The notes under the pieces: model-generated
Seen by the model: only the letters and a program-made list of their open reading frames with translations
Database searches by the model: none
What the model was told of the DNA's origin: nothing
NCBI RefSeq assembly: GCF_029626225.1
Contig: NZ_JARUBP010000001.1
Location: 4,712,001 to 4,776,000 of the forward strand
Origin: Asanoa sp. WMMD1127
GTDB taxonomy: Bacteria; Actinomycetota; Actinomycetes; Mycobacteriales; Micromonosporaceae
Direction of reading: 5' to 3'
Length of the DNA stretch: 64,000 nt
Shown: positions 18,988 through 28,295 of the stretch, in pieces
Position numbering within the stretch: position 1 is the first letter of the stretch
Layout: each line of letters starts with the position of its first letter
Position numbers and translations under genes: made by a program

Positions 18988-19820
18988 CCCGGCGACGCGG
19001 CGCCTATCTGGTCGGCGCGGTGTGCCTGGCGATCTGCGCCGTGATGCTCGCGCCGCTGCTGCTGTCGGTGCTCGCCTCGCTGAAGCCGACCGCCGAGGCG
19101 GCCGCGTCGCCGCCGACCTACTGGCCCGACGCGTTCAGCCTCGACAGCTACCGGCGGCTCTGGGACTACCAGCAGGGGCTCCCGGTCTACTTCTTCAACA
19201 GCCTCGGCACCGCCGCGCTGACCATCGCGTTCACGCTGCTGCTGACCGTGCCGGCGGCGTACGGCCTGGCCCGTTTCCCCGTGCCCGCCAAGGAGTTCAT
19301 CTTCGTCGTGCTGCTGCTGGCGCTGATCGTGCCCTACCAGGCGCTGCTGACACCGATGTTCCTGATGTTCGCCGATCTCGGCCTGACCAACTCGCTGGTC
19401 GGCCTGGCCATCGTGCACACCGCGATCCAACTGCCGTTCAGCCTGTACGTGCTGCGCAACAGCTTCGCGGCCGTCCCACGCGAGCTGGCCGAAGCGGCCA
19501 TTGTGGACGGAGCGTCGTCCGGGCAGGCGCTGCGCCGGGTGTTCCTCCCGGCCTCCGTCCCGGCCGTGGTCACGGTCGCCCTGTTCGCGTTCATCATGAG
19601 CTGGAACGAGTTCCTCGGCGCGCTCGTGATGATGAGCAAGAGCTCGAAGTTCACGCTGCCGGTGGTGCTCGCCGCGGCCCGCACCGAGACGAGTTTGGGC
19701 GGCACCGACTGGGGCATGCTGCAGGCCGGGATCACCATCTCGATCATCCCGTGCGTCGGGGTCTACCTGCTGCTGCAGCGCTACTACGTGTCCGGCCTGA
19801 TGAGCGGAGCTGTCAAATGA
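18984..19820 (+). CDS. Sugar ABC importer permease (MalG type)
   Basis: 278 residues, six transmembrane helices, EAA loop ELAEAAIVDGASSGQALRRVFLP and C-terminal YVSGLMSGAVK, all standard for MalG-type partners. It forms the heterodimeric channel with the preceding permease. Both gene junctions are ATGA overlaps (18984-18987 and 19817-19820), so the two permeases and the GH127 enzyme are translationally coupled. Confidence 0.92.
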   Translation: MTRRRGAYLVGAVCLAICAVMLAPLLLSVLASLKPTAEAAASPPTYWPDAFSLDSYRRLWDYQQGLPVYFFNSLGTAALTIAFTLLLTVPAAYGLARFPVPAKEFIFVVLLLALIVPYQALLTPMFLMFADLGLTNSLVGLAIVHTAIQLPFSLYVLRNSFAAVPRELAEAAIVDGASSGQALRRVFLPASVPAVVTVALFAFIMSWNEFLGALVMMSKSSKFTLPVVLAAARTETSLGGTDWGMLQAGITISIIPCVGVYLLLQRYYVSGLMSGAVK

Positions 19821-21628
19821 CCGAAAGCGCGGTGTGGCCGGCGCGGTCGCGGATGCGTCCGTTGGGCGGCGACCAGACCACCATCCACGATGGATTCTGG
19901 GCGGAGCGGCTGCGCGTCAACCGGGAACGCACGATCCCGCACGGGCTCGGTCAGTTGCGCCGGGCCGGCACGCTCGACAACCTGCGGCTGGCCGCCGGCG
20001 CGGCGGCGGGGGACTACCGCGCCGACGCCGACTCCGGCGGCGCCGTCCTGCCGTTCCTCGACTCCGACGTCTACAAGTGGCTCGAGGCGGTCGGCTGGGC
20101 CGGCGACGACGGCCTGCGCGCCGCGGCCGACGAGGTGATCGCGGTGGTCGCCGCGGCCCAGCGGCCCGACGGCTACGTCAACAGCTTCGTGCAGGTCGTC
20201 CGCGACGGGCGGCCCTACCAGGACCTGGCCTGGGGGCACGAGCTCTACTGCCTCGGCCACCTGGTGCAGGCCGGCATCGCCTGGCACCGGGCCCTGGGCG
20301 ACGACCGGCTGTTGGACATCGCGACGCGGGCCGTGGACCACGCCTACGACGCGCTTGGCGAGGAGGGGATCGACGGTCACCCGGAGATCGAGATGGCGCT
20401 GGTGGAGCTGGCCCGGGTGCGGGGCGAGCCGCGCTACACGGAGTTCGCGGCGCGGATGCTCGACCGGCGCGGCCACGGCCGGCTCGGCGAGGGGCGGTTC
20501 GGGCCGGCGTACTGGCAGGACCACGCACCGGTGCGCACGGCGACCGAGGTGGCCGGGCACGCGGTGCGGCAGCTCTATCTCGACTGCGGGGCCGTGGACG
20601 TGGCCGTCGAGCGCGGCGACACCGAGCTGCTCGACGCGGTGCGGCGACGGTGGGACGACATGGTGCGGACCCGGCGCTACCTGACGGGCGCGTTGGGCAG
20701 CCGGCACCGCGACGAGGCGTTCGGCGACCCCTACGAGCTGCCACCCGACCGGGCGTACGCCGAGACGTGTGCGGCGATCGCGAGCGTGATGCTGGCCTGG
20801 CGGCTGCTGCTGGCCACCGGCGAGCCGGCCTACGCCGACGACATCGAGCGCGCGATGTTCAACGGGGTGCTCTCCGGCCTGTCGCGCTCGGGCACCGAGT
20901 TCTTCTATACCAACCCGTTGCACCGCCGGACCCACCGGACCTACGAGCCGGCCGGGCACGGGCAGCGGGCGCCCTGGCAGGCCTGCGCGTGCTGCCCGCC
21001 CAACCTGATGCGGCTGCTCAGCTCCTGGCCGCACTATCTCGCCACCGGCGACGAGACGGGCCTGCAGATCCATCAGTACGCGACCTCGACCATCCGGGTG
21101 GGCGAGGCCGAGATCGCGGTGCGGACCCACTATCCCTGGGACGGGCGGGTGGACGTGTCGGTGATGCGGTCGCCGCAACGGCCGTGGACGCTGGCGCTGC
21201 GGGTGCCGGGCTGGTGCGCCGGCGCCACGCTCGCGGTCGCCGGGCAGGAACCGCTGCCGGTGGCGGCCGGCTACGCGGAGCGGACCCGGGTGTGGGCGCC
21301 CGGCGACCGGGTCACGCTCGACCTGCCGCTGCCGGCGCGGTGCACCGAGCCGGATCCGCGGGTCGACGCCGTGCGCGGCTGCGTGGCCTTCGAACGCGGC
21401 CCGATCGTCTACTGTGTCGAGTCGGCCGACCTGCCGGAGACGGTCGACGTCGACGACCTGCGCTGGGATCCGGCGCGCGAGGTCGTCGCGGTGCCCCGGC
21501 CCGAGCTGGGCGAGGAGTGGGTGGGCCTGGACGTGCCGGTCACCGGCGGCGGGGTCGCGTCCGCGATCCCCTACCACGCCTGGGCCAACCGGGGCCCCGG
21601 CGGCATGCGCGTCTGGCTACCCCGCTGA
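19817..21628 (+). CDS. GH127 beta-L-arabinofuranosidase
   Basis: 603 residues, full length for glycoside hydrolase family 127. The zinc-thiolate active site is visible: Glu316 and Cys318 in AYAETCAAIA, and Cys392-Cys393 in CACCPPNLMRLLSS, one of which is the nucleophile in characterised members. The enzyme releases L-arabinofuranose from beta-1,2-linked arabinobiose-like chains. No signal peptide, so it works in the cytoplasm on what the upstream importer brings in. Its end overlaps the convergent lacI gene by 12 bp. Confidence 0.9.
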   Translation: MTESAVWPARSRMRPLGGDQTTIHDGFWAERLRVNRERTIPHGLGQLRRAGTLDNLRLAAGAAAGDYRADADSGGAVLPFLDSDVYKWLEAVGWAGDDGLRAAADEVIAVVAAAQRPDGYVNSFVQVVRDGRPYQDLAWGHELYCLGHLVQAGIAWHRALGDDRLLDIATRAVDHAYDALGEEGIDGHPEIEMALVELARVRGEPRYTEFAARMLDRRGHGRLGEGRFGPAYWQDHAPVRTATEVAGHAVRQLYLDCGAVDVAVERGDTELLDAVRRRWDDMVRTRRYLTGALGSRHRDEAFGDPYELPPDRAYAETCAAIASVMLAWRLLLATGEPAYADDIERAMFNGVLSGLSRSGTEFFYTNPLHRRTHRTYEPAGHGQRAPWQACACCPPNLMRLLSSWPHYLATGDETGLQIHQYATSTIRVGEAEIAVRTHYPWDGRVDVSVMRSPQRPWTLALRVPGWCAGATLAVAGQEPLPVAAGYAERTRVWAPGDRVTLDLPLPARCTEPDPRVDAVRGCVAFERGPIVYCVESADLPETVDVDDLRWDPAREVVAVPRPELGEEWVGLDVPVTGGGVASAIPYHAWANRGPGGMRVWLPR

Positions 21629-22690
21629 GCCGGCGGGCGGGGCGGTCGAGTCGCGGACGACCAGCTCCGGCGTGAAGATCTCCAGGCCCGGCTCGCGGGT
21701 GGCGGCCGGGTCGCGGGCCAGCGCCACCGCGAGGTTGATCGCGTGGCTCACGATCCTGGCCGTCGGCATCCGCGACGTGGTCAGGGCCGGCACCGTGTGA
21801 CTGGAGATCTGGATGTCGTCGAAGCCGACCACGGACAGCCGGTCGGGCACGGTCGCGCCCAGGCTGTGCGCGGCGTGCAGCACCCCGACCGCGATCAGGT
21901 CCGTGGACGTCGCGATCGCGGTGGGCGGCTCCGGCAGCGCCAGGAGCCGGCGCAGGGCCGCGTCGCCGCCGGCCATCGTGTTGGGGCACCGCTCGACATA
22001 GCCCGCCGGGACACCGCCGAGCCTTGACCGCATGAAGTCGGCGTACGCCGCCTCGCGGACCCAGAAATCGCCGGGCAGTTCCGCGCTGACGAAGGCGATC
22101 CGGCGGTGCCCGAGCGCGACGAGGTGGTCGAGGCCGGCCTGGATGCCCGCCCGGTCGTCGGTGTCGGCGCTCGGGAACTCCAGCGGGCTCGTGCCCTGCC
22201 AGAGCGCCACCACCGGCACGCGCGACCCGCGCAGGTCGTCCAGCAGCTGCGGGTGCACGCGCACGTCGCCGAGCAGCACGATCGCGTCGGTGTGCCGGGT
22301 CTCCAGCACGGAGGTGAGCGGGATGGCCTCCTCGAGGCCCGGGTGCACGTGGCCGAGCACGACGTTGTAGCCGTGCGCCATCGACTCCTTGACCAGCGCC
22401 TCGATCGCCTCGGCGAAGAACGGGTCGCTGAAGTCGCGCACGACGACGCCGATCAGGTTGGTCGACGCGCCGCGCAGGCCGCGGGCGAGCGGGTTCGGCC
22501 GGTAGCCCAGCCGGCGGGCCGTCGCCAGCACCCGCTCCCGGGTCGCGGCCGCGATCGGCACCCGGGTCTCGACGCCGCTGAGCACCCGCGAGACCGTGCT
22601 CTGCGAGACCGCGGCCGCGTCGGCGATGTCCTGCATCGTCGGCACGGCGCCATGCGTGGTCGCCGGACGGCGGGGACGCGGCGGCGGCAT
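21617..22690 (-). CDS. LacI-family transcriptional regulator
   Basis: 357 residues. N-terminal helix-turn-helix TMQDIADAAAVSQSTVSRVL with hinge RLGYRPNPLARGLRG, followed by a periplasmic-binding-like sugar-sensing domain (GVVVRDFSDPFFAEAIEALV, VVGFDDIQISSHTVPALTTSR). It has a Pro/Arg-rich N-terminal extension of about 14 residues. It faces the importer-GH127 operon tail to tail and is the obvious candidate repressor; the 11-base motif shared by its own upstream region and the importer promoter supports this. Confidence 0.92.
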   Translation of the reverse strand: MPPPRPRRPATTHGAVPTMQDIADAAAVSQSTVSRVLSGVETRVPIAAATRERVLATARRLGYRPNPLARGLRGASTNLIGVVVRDFSDPFFAEAIEALVKESMAHGYNVVLGHVHPGLEEAIPLTSVLETRHTDAIVLLGDVRVHPQLLDDLRGSRVPVVALWQGTSPLEFPSADTDDRAGIQAGLDHLVALGHRRIAFVSAELPGDFWVREAAYADFMRSRLGGVPAGYVERCPNTMAGGDAALRRLLALPEPPTAIATSTDLIAVGVLHAAHSLGATVPDRLSVVGFDDIQISSHTVPALTTSRMPTARIVSHAINLAVALARDPAATREPGLEIFTPELVVRDSTAPPAGSAG

Positions 22691-22718
22691 GGGAGAACCG
22701 TACCGCGCCGTGTTGCGG

Positions 22719-23405
22719 TCATACGATTGCGCGCACGCGCCCGAACCGGAAGGTCACGTCCGGCATGCGGCGCAGGGAGCGGATGCCCCAGGCCGCGCAG
22801 ACGGCGACCATCACCGCGGTCAGGATGCCGCTGAACACGCCGCGCGACAGCAGGGCGAAGTCGACGCCCATGTGCAGGAACCCGATGCTCATCCCGGCGT
22901 CGATCAGCCGGCCGAGGCCCCACAGCGCCGCGGTCTGGGTGAACACGCGCTGCAGGCCGCGGTGGTCGCGCAGGCCGGCCGGCAGGGCCACGAAGTCGCG
23001 GGCCAGCCGCATGGTGATCGGGCGGCCGAGCAGGGCGCTGCCGAGGAACAGGACCGCCATGAACAGCGAGCCGATCACCGGCTGGACGAGGTAGACCAGG
23101 GCGCTGGACAGGGCCAGGGCCACGGTCGCGCGGGCGCACAGCGAGCCGGCGCAGACCAGCAGCGTGCCGGGCAGGTGCCGGCCGGCGATCCAGCGGATCG
23201 TCACCGTGATCGCGCACCAGCCGAGCACGGCGATCAGCGCGGGGAACAGCCCGGCCGTGTGCAGCAGGATGTAGAGCAGGCCGGTGGGCACGAGCACGGT
23301 CTCCGCGAAGAGCCGGGCCGCCCGCACGAGGGCCGGCTTGAGCTCGCCGACCTCGATGACGTGAGGCGCCGCTATGACAGGGGTGGCTTCATCACTGACA
23401 GTCAT
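22719..23405 (-). CDS. VC0807-like multi-pass membrane protein
   Basis: 228 residues from ATG 23405 (the frame extends to 23480, but that stretch is proline/arginine-rich and unlike the family). About six hydrophobic helices are visible (LLYILLHTAGLFPALIAVLGW, LFMAVLFLGSALL). The polar segment FVALPAGLRDHRGLQRVFTQTAALWGL matches actinobacterial proteins annotated as VC0807 family. Function unknown. It stops 28 bp before the LacI gene on the same strand and its last codons carry the operator core. Confidence 0.65.
   Translation of the reverse strand: MTVSDEATPVIAAPHVIEVGELKPALVRAARLFAETVLVPTGLLYILLHTAGLFPALIAVLGWCAITVTIRWIAGRHLPGTLLVCAGSLCARATVALALSSALVYLVQPVIGSLFMAVLFLGSALLGRPITMRLARDFVALPAGLRDHRGLQRVFTQTAALWGLGRLIDAGMSIGFLHMGVDFALLSRGVFSGILTAVMVAVCAAWGIRSLRRMPDVTFRFGRVRAIV
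22720..22730 (-). promoter_or_regulatory. Second copy of the putative LacI operator core
   Basis: The minus strand reads GCAATCGTATG here, identical over 11 bases to 16739-16749. It lies 30 bp upstream of the lacI start and inside the last codons of the preceding gene (ending at 22719). Flanks differ: TGCA dyad arms are present only at the 16.7-kb copy. It probably gives autoregulation. Confidence 0.55.
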
Positions 23406-23535
23406 TTTTCCCGGGGGGATCGGGGGCGGGAGCCTCACCGTAACCCAGCTACCTGAGCCGCGCGAGTGGGGAAGGGGCATCTTGACGGAGCTCTGACCAG
23501 CGCCGGGAGGGTCTCGACCCGTCTGGGTAGTTCAG

Positions 23536-23578
23536 CACTCTGTGCACGACGACGATTCGCCGATGCGCACGGAGAGTG
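23536..23578 (-). terminator. Probable terminator hairpin after the indolepyruvate oxidoreductase gene
   Basis: CACTCT-GTGC at 23536-23545 can pair with GCAC-GG-AGAGTG at 23567-23578, with a two-base bulge and a 21-base loop. It begins five bases beyond the minus-strand stop at 23583. There is no clear U-tract, which is common for actinobacterial terminators. Confidence 0.45.
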
Positions 23579-23582
23579 CGAC

Positions 23583-26500
23583 TCAGCCGACGGGCGTCAA
23601 CGGTTCCGTGGTCCATCGCGACCGCAGGGCGGCCAGCTGCGCGCGATAGCGGGCGGCCGCCTCGACCTTGATCTCCTCGTAGCCGCGGACCTGCTCCGGC
23701 AGCCCGGCGATCTCCACGGCCAGCGGATGGTTTGCGGCGGTGAGCCCGGCGAGCAGCTCGCCGACGACGGCCACGTACTCGGCGACCAGCGACCGTTCGA
23801 GCCGCCGGACCCGGGCGTAGCCGAACACGTCGAACGGCGTGCCGCGCACCGACCGCATGGCCCGCAGCGCCCCGAACGCCGGCCGGAACCAGCGACCGAG
23901 GGTCAGCTTCCGCCGCAGGCCCAGCGCCCGGAACACCGGGGGATGCAGCCGGTACGCGTAGCGGGCCCCGGGACCGAACTCGGCCGCCACCGCCGCGTCC
24001 ACCGCCGGGTCGAGGCTGAGCCGGGCCACCTCGTACTCGTCCTTGTAGGCCATCAGCCGGTGCAGCTGCCGGGCCACCGCCCGGGCCAGCTCGCCGTCGC
24101 CGCCGACCGCCTGCTCGCGCTCGCGTACCCGGGTGACGAGGTCGAGGTAGCGACGGGCGTAGCCGGCGTTCTGATAGGCCGCCAGGTCCGCGACCCGGAC
24201 CTCCAGCAGCCGATCGAGCGAAGGCTCGACCTCGACAGCGCCCGGCGACACCGCCGCCCGCACGGCGGCCGGGTCGGCGACCACCGCCCGACCCCAGCGG
24301 AACGCGGCCAGCGACGGCTCCGGATCGCGGACGCTCTCCTTGATCGCCCGCTCCAGCGACTCCCGTGACACCGGCAGCAGGCCGCGCTGCCAGGCGGCGC
24401 CCAGCACGATCAGGTTGGCCGGCAGGCCGTCGCCGAAGAGCCGCTCGGCCAGCGACTCGGCGTCGAGATAGACGTTGCGGTCGGCGTCGGTGCGCTGGTC
24501 GACGGCGCCGACCAGGGCGTCCAGCTCCGGGAACCGCTCGGCCGGCGAGATGACCATGGCGCCCGTCGGCACGGCGCTGGTCGAGACGATCGCGACCGAG
24601 CGTTCCGGTGACAGCACGGCCAGGTTGTCGGCGGCCGTCGCGCCGAGCAGGTCCAGCGCCAGGTAGACGTCGGCGCCACCGGCCGCGGCCCGGTTGGACC
24701 GCGGTGCGCCATCGGCGTGGATCCGCACGTCGGACACCACCGGCCCGCCCTTCTGGGCCAGCCCGGTCTGGTCGAGGCCGCGCACGTGGTGGCCGTCGAG
24801 GTGTGCCGCGGTGCTGAGCAGCCGGGCGGCGGTGACGACGCCGGTGCCGCCGATGCCCACGAACCGGACCGTCGCGTCGGCCTCCGCCGGCAGGTCGGGA
24901 TCGGCGACCGACGGCGGCGCCACGGCCATGGGCTCCCGGGCGCCCGGCGTGACGGTCACGTCCAGGAAGGCCGGGCAGTCGCCGTGCACGCACGAGTAGT
25001 CGGTGTTGCACGACGACTGGTGGATCTGGGTCTTGCGGCCGAACTCGGTCTCCACCGGGCGCACCGACAGGCACTGCGACTTGTGCCCGCAGTCGCCGCA
25101 GCCCTCGCAGACCCGCTCATTGATCATGACGCGCCGGGTCGGCGCCGGGAGGTCGCCACGGCGGCGCAGCCGGCGCTTCTCGGCGGCGCACTGCTGGTCG
25201 TGCACGAGCACCGTCACGCCGGGCGTGGCGGCCAGGTCCTCCTGGGCCCGCATCAACTCGGCCCGGTCGCGCACCTCGGCGATGCGGGCGAGTCGCACGC
25301 CGCGATAGCGGCCGGGTTCGTCGGTCGTCACGATCACCCGGCGTACGCCCTCCGCCTCCAGCCACCGGGTCAGGTCCGGCACCGACAGCGCGGGCCGGAC
25401 CTCCTGGCCGCCGGTCATCGCGACCGCGGCGTTGTAGAGCAGCTTGTAGGTGATGTTGGTGCCGGCCGCCACGGACGCCCGCACGGCCAGCGAGCCCGAG
25501 TGGTGGAACGTGCCGTCACCCATGTTCTGGAAGATGTGCCCCGTCCCGACGAACGGCGCCTGCCCGATCCACTGCGCGCCCTCGCCACCCATCTGGGTCG
25601 CGCTGACCACCTGGTCGCGCCGCTCCGGGTGCAGCAGCACCATCGTGTGGCAGCCGATGCCGGCGCCGACCAGGGCGCCGTCGGGCGCGGCGGTCGACAG
25701 GTTGTGCGGGCAGCCCGAGCAGTAGAACGGCGACCGGGCAGCGCCGGCCGCGACCAGCGGCAGCGCGACCCGCCGGCGCACCGGGGTGGCCGCGGGCAGC
25801 AGGCCGCGCCGGCGCAGCCGGGTGGCCACGGCCCGGGCGATGGTGTCGCTGTCGAGCCCACCGCCGGCCGGCAGCAGCGGCGTGCCGTCCTCGTCCCGCT
25901 TGCCGCGGACGACCGGTCGGCGTTCCAGGTCGTACAACAGGTCCCGGATCGCGGTCTCGACGAACGGGCCCTTCTCCTCGACGACCAGGATCTCGTCGAG
26001 GCCGTCGGCGAACGCGCGGATCGCCTGCGGCTCCAGCGGCCAGACGACGTCGAGCTTGAGCACCCGAACGGGCGCCGGCACGTCGAGCCGGCGCAACGCG
26101 TCCCGCAGCTCCAGGTAGGCCGCGCCCGACGCCACGATGCCGAACCGGTCGGCGGGCGAGCCCAGCACGGTCCGGTTGAGCCCGTTCTCGCGCAGATAGG
26201 CCAGGAGCACCGCCAGGCGCGGGCCGACCAGCGTCGCCTCCTTGTCCAGCGACGCCTTGCCGAGGACGTCGGCGCTGGGGCGATGGACGTACGGGCGGCC
26301 GTCGTGCAGCACGGTCGGCCGCACCGGCCGGACGCGGTCGGGGCCGGCCAGCACCGACTCGACGCCGTCGGCGACCTGGGTGGTGACCTTCAGCGCGGTC
26401 CACAGCCCGCTGGCCCGGGACGCGGCGATCGCGTGCCGGCCGAGGTCGAGGATCTCCTGCACGTCGGCCGGCTGGAAGACGGGCATGCCGAGCGCGGCCA

Positions 26501-26951
26501 GGATGCCCTCACTGGCCGACGGCAGCGTCGAGGACTTGTTGGTCGGGTCGTCGCCGCAGAGCGCGAGCAGGCCGCCGAGCGGGTGGGCGCCGGTGAAGTT
26601 GCCGTGCCGCAGGGCGTCCGCCGCGCGGTCGACGCCGGGCGCCTTGCCGTACCAGACGCCGAGCACGCCCTGCCGGCGCGGGTTCGGCAGCAGCGGGGCG
26701 AGCTGGCTGCCCCAGACCGCCGTCGCGCCGAGCTCCTCGTTCTGCGCCGGCTCGTGCACGACGTCGAGGTCGGTCCAGCCGCGCCGGGCGCGGGCGATCT
26801 CGAGGTCGAAGCCGCCGATCGGCGACCCCGGATATCCGGAAACCAGCGCGGCCGTGTCCAGGCCGGCGGCGGCGTCCGCGCGAAGCTGGTCGGCGACGAG
26901 GCGGACCATCGCCTGGGTGCCGCTGAGCACCGTGCTGCCCTCGGGTGTCAC
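23583..26951 (-). CDS. Indolepyruvate ferredoxin oxidoreductase, single-chain form
   Basis: 1122 residues. The enzyme oxidatively decarboxylates indolepyruvate and other aryl pyruvates to acyl-CoA with ferredoxin as acceptor. The first 420 or so residues form the pyrimidine/CoA part (SGYPGSPIGGFDLEI); the thiamine-diphosphate domain has PFYCSGCPHN and GIGCHTM. A 4Fe-4S cluster is indicated by CEGCGDCGHKSQC plus CNTDYSCVHGDCPAF. The gamma domain has FVGIGGTGVVTAARLL and GLDQTGLAQKGGPV. GTG 26951 precedes the conserved LSGTQAMVRLVADQ; the much longer open frame upstream mirrors the neighbouring hydrolase gene. It is divergent from that hydrolase and points to aromatic amino-acid catabolism. Confidence 0.92.
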   Translation of the reverse strand: MTPEGSTVLSGTQAMVRLVADQLRADAAAGLDTAALVSGYPGSPIGGFDLEIARARRGWTDLDVVHEPAQNEELGATAVWGSQLAPLLPNPRRQGVLGVWYGKAPGVDRAADALRHGNFTGAHPLGGLLALCGDDPTNKSSTLPSASEGILAALGMPVFQPADVQEILDLGRHAIAASRASGLWTALKVTTQVADGVESVLAGPDRVRPVRPTVLHDGRPYVHRPSADVLGKASLDKEATLVGPRLAVLLAYLRENGLNRTVLGSPADRFGIVASGAAYLELRDALRRLDVPAPVRVLKLDVVWPLEPQAIRAFADGLDEILVVEEKGPFVETAIRDLLYDLERRPVVRGKRDEDGTPLLPAGGGLDSDTIARAVATRLRRRGLLPAATPVRRRVALPLVAAGAARSPFYCSGCPHNLSTAAPDGALVGAGIGCHTMVLLHPERRDQVVSATQMGGEGAQWIGQAPFVGTGHIFQNMGDGTFHHSGSLAVRASVAAGTNITYKLLYNAAVAMTGGQEVRPALSVPDLTRWLEAEGVRRVIVTTDEPGRYRGVRLARIAEVRDRAELMRAQEDLAATPGVTVLVHDQQCAAEKRRLRRRGDLPAPTRRVMINERVCEGCGDCGHKSQCLSVRPVETEFGRKTQIHQSSCNTDYSCVHGDCPAFLDVTVTPGAREPMAVAPPSVADPDLPAEADATVRFVGIGGTGVVTAARLLSTAAHLDGHHVRGLDQTGLAQKGGPVVSDVRIHADGAPRSNRAAAGGADVYLALDLLGATAADNLAVLSPERSVAIVSTSAVPTGAMVISPAERFPELDALVGAVDQRTDADRNVYLDAESLAERLFGDGLPANLIVLGAAWQRGLLPVSRESLERAIKESVRDPEPSLAAFRWGRAVVADPAAVRAAVSPGAVEVEPSLDRLLEVRVADLAAYQNAGYARRYLDLVTRVREREQAVGGDGELARAVARQLHRLMAYKDEYEVARLSLDPAVDAAVAAEFGPGARYAYRLHPPVFRALGLRRKLTLGRWFRPAFGALRAMRSVRGTPFDVFGYARVRRLERSLVAEYVAVVGELLAGLTAANHPLAVEIAGLPEQVRGYEEIKVEAAARYRAQLAALRSRWTTEPLTPVG

Positions 26952-26992
26952 GAGACAATTCCTAACCCATAGCGGCCCTACCAGGCTATTTG

Positions 26993-27006
26993 AGTAAACG
27001 TTAACT
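26993..27006. promoter_or_regulatory. Palindromic operator candidate between divergent genes
   Basis: AGTAAACGTTAACT matches its reverse complement in 6 of 7 base pairs with AACGTT at the centre. It lies in the 78-bp gap between the indolepyruvate oxidoreductase gene and the hydrolase at 27030, in an AT-rich patch unusual for this DNA. A regulator binding here could control both directions; which regulator is unknown. Confidence 0.45.
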
Positions 27007-27029
27007 TCAGCCGGGCTACCGTCGGTGGC

Positions 27030-27788
27030 GTGACACTCTCCTACGAGGTCGTCGGTTCGGGCGCGGGCCTGGTGCTCGTGCACGGCACCGGCAGCACGGG
27101 CCGGAAGAGCTGGGGGACGGTCCTCGACGGCCTCGCGGCGGGGCAGACGGTCGTGCTGCCCGACCTCCCGGGCTCGGGCGCCAGCCCGCTGCCGGACGAC
27201 CCGCTCGACGTCGCCGCGCTGGCGGACGAGATCGTGGCGACGGCGGACGCGGCCGGCCTGGACACCTTCGCCGTCGTCGGCGCCTCGCTCGGCGCCCCGA
27301 TCGCGGTCACGGTCGCGGTCCGCCACCCCCAACGGGTGACCCGCCTGGCCACCGTGGTCGGCTTCGCCCGGGCGCGACCGACGTTGCGCCTCAACCTCGA
27401 GGTGTACGCCGCGATGTTCGCGCGCCAGGCGCCGGAGCTGAGCAAGCTGTTGGTCAACCTGTCGTTCGCCGAGCACTTCCTGGCGGCGCTCTCCGCCGAA
27501 CAGGTGGAGCAGTACGGCGCGCTGCTGACCAACGACCCGGCGCCGGGCACGCTGGCGCAGATCGACCTCGGCCTGCGCCTCGACGTGCGTGCCGACCTGG
27601 CCGCGGTGCGGGCGCCCACGCTGGTGCTGGCGGCCACGGGGGACCGGTTCGTGGCGCCGGCCCACTCGCGGGAGATCGCGGAGGGAATCCCCAACGCCCG
27701 CCTCGTCGAGGTGCCCGGCGGCCACGCGGCCCGCTTCGAGGACCCGGGCCCCACGCTGACGGCCCTGCTGTCACACCTCGCCGGTTAG
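27030..27788 (+). CDS. Alpha/beta hydrolase
   Basis: 252 residues. HGTGSTG forms the oxyanion loop, GASLGAP holds the nucleophilic Ser, the acid is in LAATGDRFVAP, and the His is in VPGGHAARFEDPG. The order matches serine esterases and 3-oxoadipate-enol-lactonase-like hydrolases. No signal peptide. It is divergent from the indolepyruvate oxidoreductase across a shared palindrome and could hydrolyse an aromatic ester or thioester, which is only a context guess. Confidence 0.8.
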   Translation: MTLSYEVVGSGAGLVLVHGTGSTGRKSWGTVLDGLAAGQTVVLPDLPGSGASPLPDDPLDVAALADEIVATADAAGLDTFAVVGASLGAPIAVTVAVRHPQRVTRLATVVGFARARPTLRLNLEVYAAMFARQAPELSKLLVNLSFAEHFLAALSAEQVEQYGALLTNDPAPGTLAQIDLGLRLDVRADLAAVRAPTLVLAATGDRFVAPAHSREIAEGIPNARLVEVPGGHAARFEDPGPTLTALLSHLAG

Positions 27789-27833
27789 CTCCGTCAGCCT
27801 GGTGTAAGGGTTTCCCAAGCGAAGGAGTTCACC

Positions 27834-28223
27834 GTGTCGATCGCGGTTACCACGATCATGCTCGGCGTGCAGGACCTCGACCGGGCGAAGAAGTTCTACA
27901 CCTCGGGCCTCGGCGCGACGGTCAAGCAGGACTACCCAGGGTTCGTCCATCTCGACCTCGGCGCGGGGTCGTCGTCGCTCGCGCTCTACGACCGGGCGGC
28001 GGCGGCCGCGGAGGTCGGGATGTCGCCCGAGGGCACCGGCTTCCGGGCGGTCTCGTTCCACCACATCGTGTCCTCCCGGGCCGAGGTCGACGAGGTCATG
28101 GCGGCGGCGGAGGCGGCCGGCGCCGAGGTCGTCAAGGCCGCGGTCGCGGCCGAGTGGGGCGGCTACGACGCCTGGTTCGCCGACCCCGACGGTCACCTGT
28201 GGAAGGTCGCCACGGCGTCCTGA
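27834..28223 (+). CDS. VOC (glyoxalase-fold) protein
   Basis: 129 residues in two beta-alpha-beta-beta-beta modules: MLGVQDLDRAKKFYTSGLGA and FHHIVSSRAEVDEVMAAAEAAGA, ending in AWFADPDGHLWKVA. Vicinal-oxygen-chelate proteins include glyoxalases, dioxygenases and antibiotic-binding proteins; the substrate cannot be told. GTG 27834 has GAAGGAG at proper spacing. It follows the hydrolase by 45 bp on the same strand and may be co-transcribed. Confidence 0.85.
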   Translation: MSIAVTTIMLGVQDLDRAKKFYTSGLGATVKQDYPGFVHLDLGAGSSSLALYDRAAAAAEVGMSPEGTGFRAVSFHHIVSSRAEVDEVMAAAEAAGAEVVKAAVAAEWGGYDAWFADPDGHLWKVATAS

Positions 28224-28295
28224 CGCCGGCCCTCGCGGGGTGGACCGGGCCACGGACCGTGAGCGCGGTTCACCCCGCCGTGATCTTGGCGTAAT

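Noticed and set aside
26952-27725. Upstream extension of the indolepyruvate oxidoreductase frame
   Set aside because: It mirrors the convincing hydrolase gene at 27030-27788; conserved residues begin right after GTG 26951.
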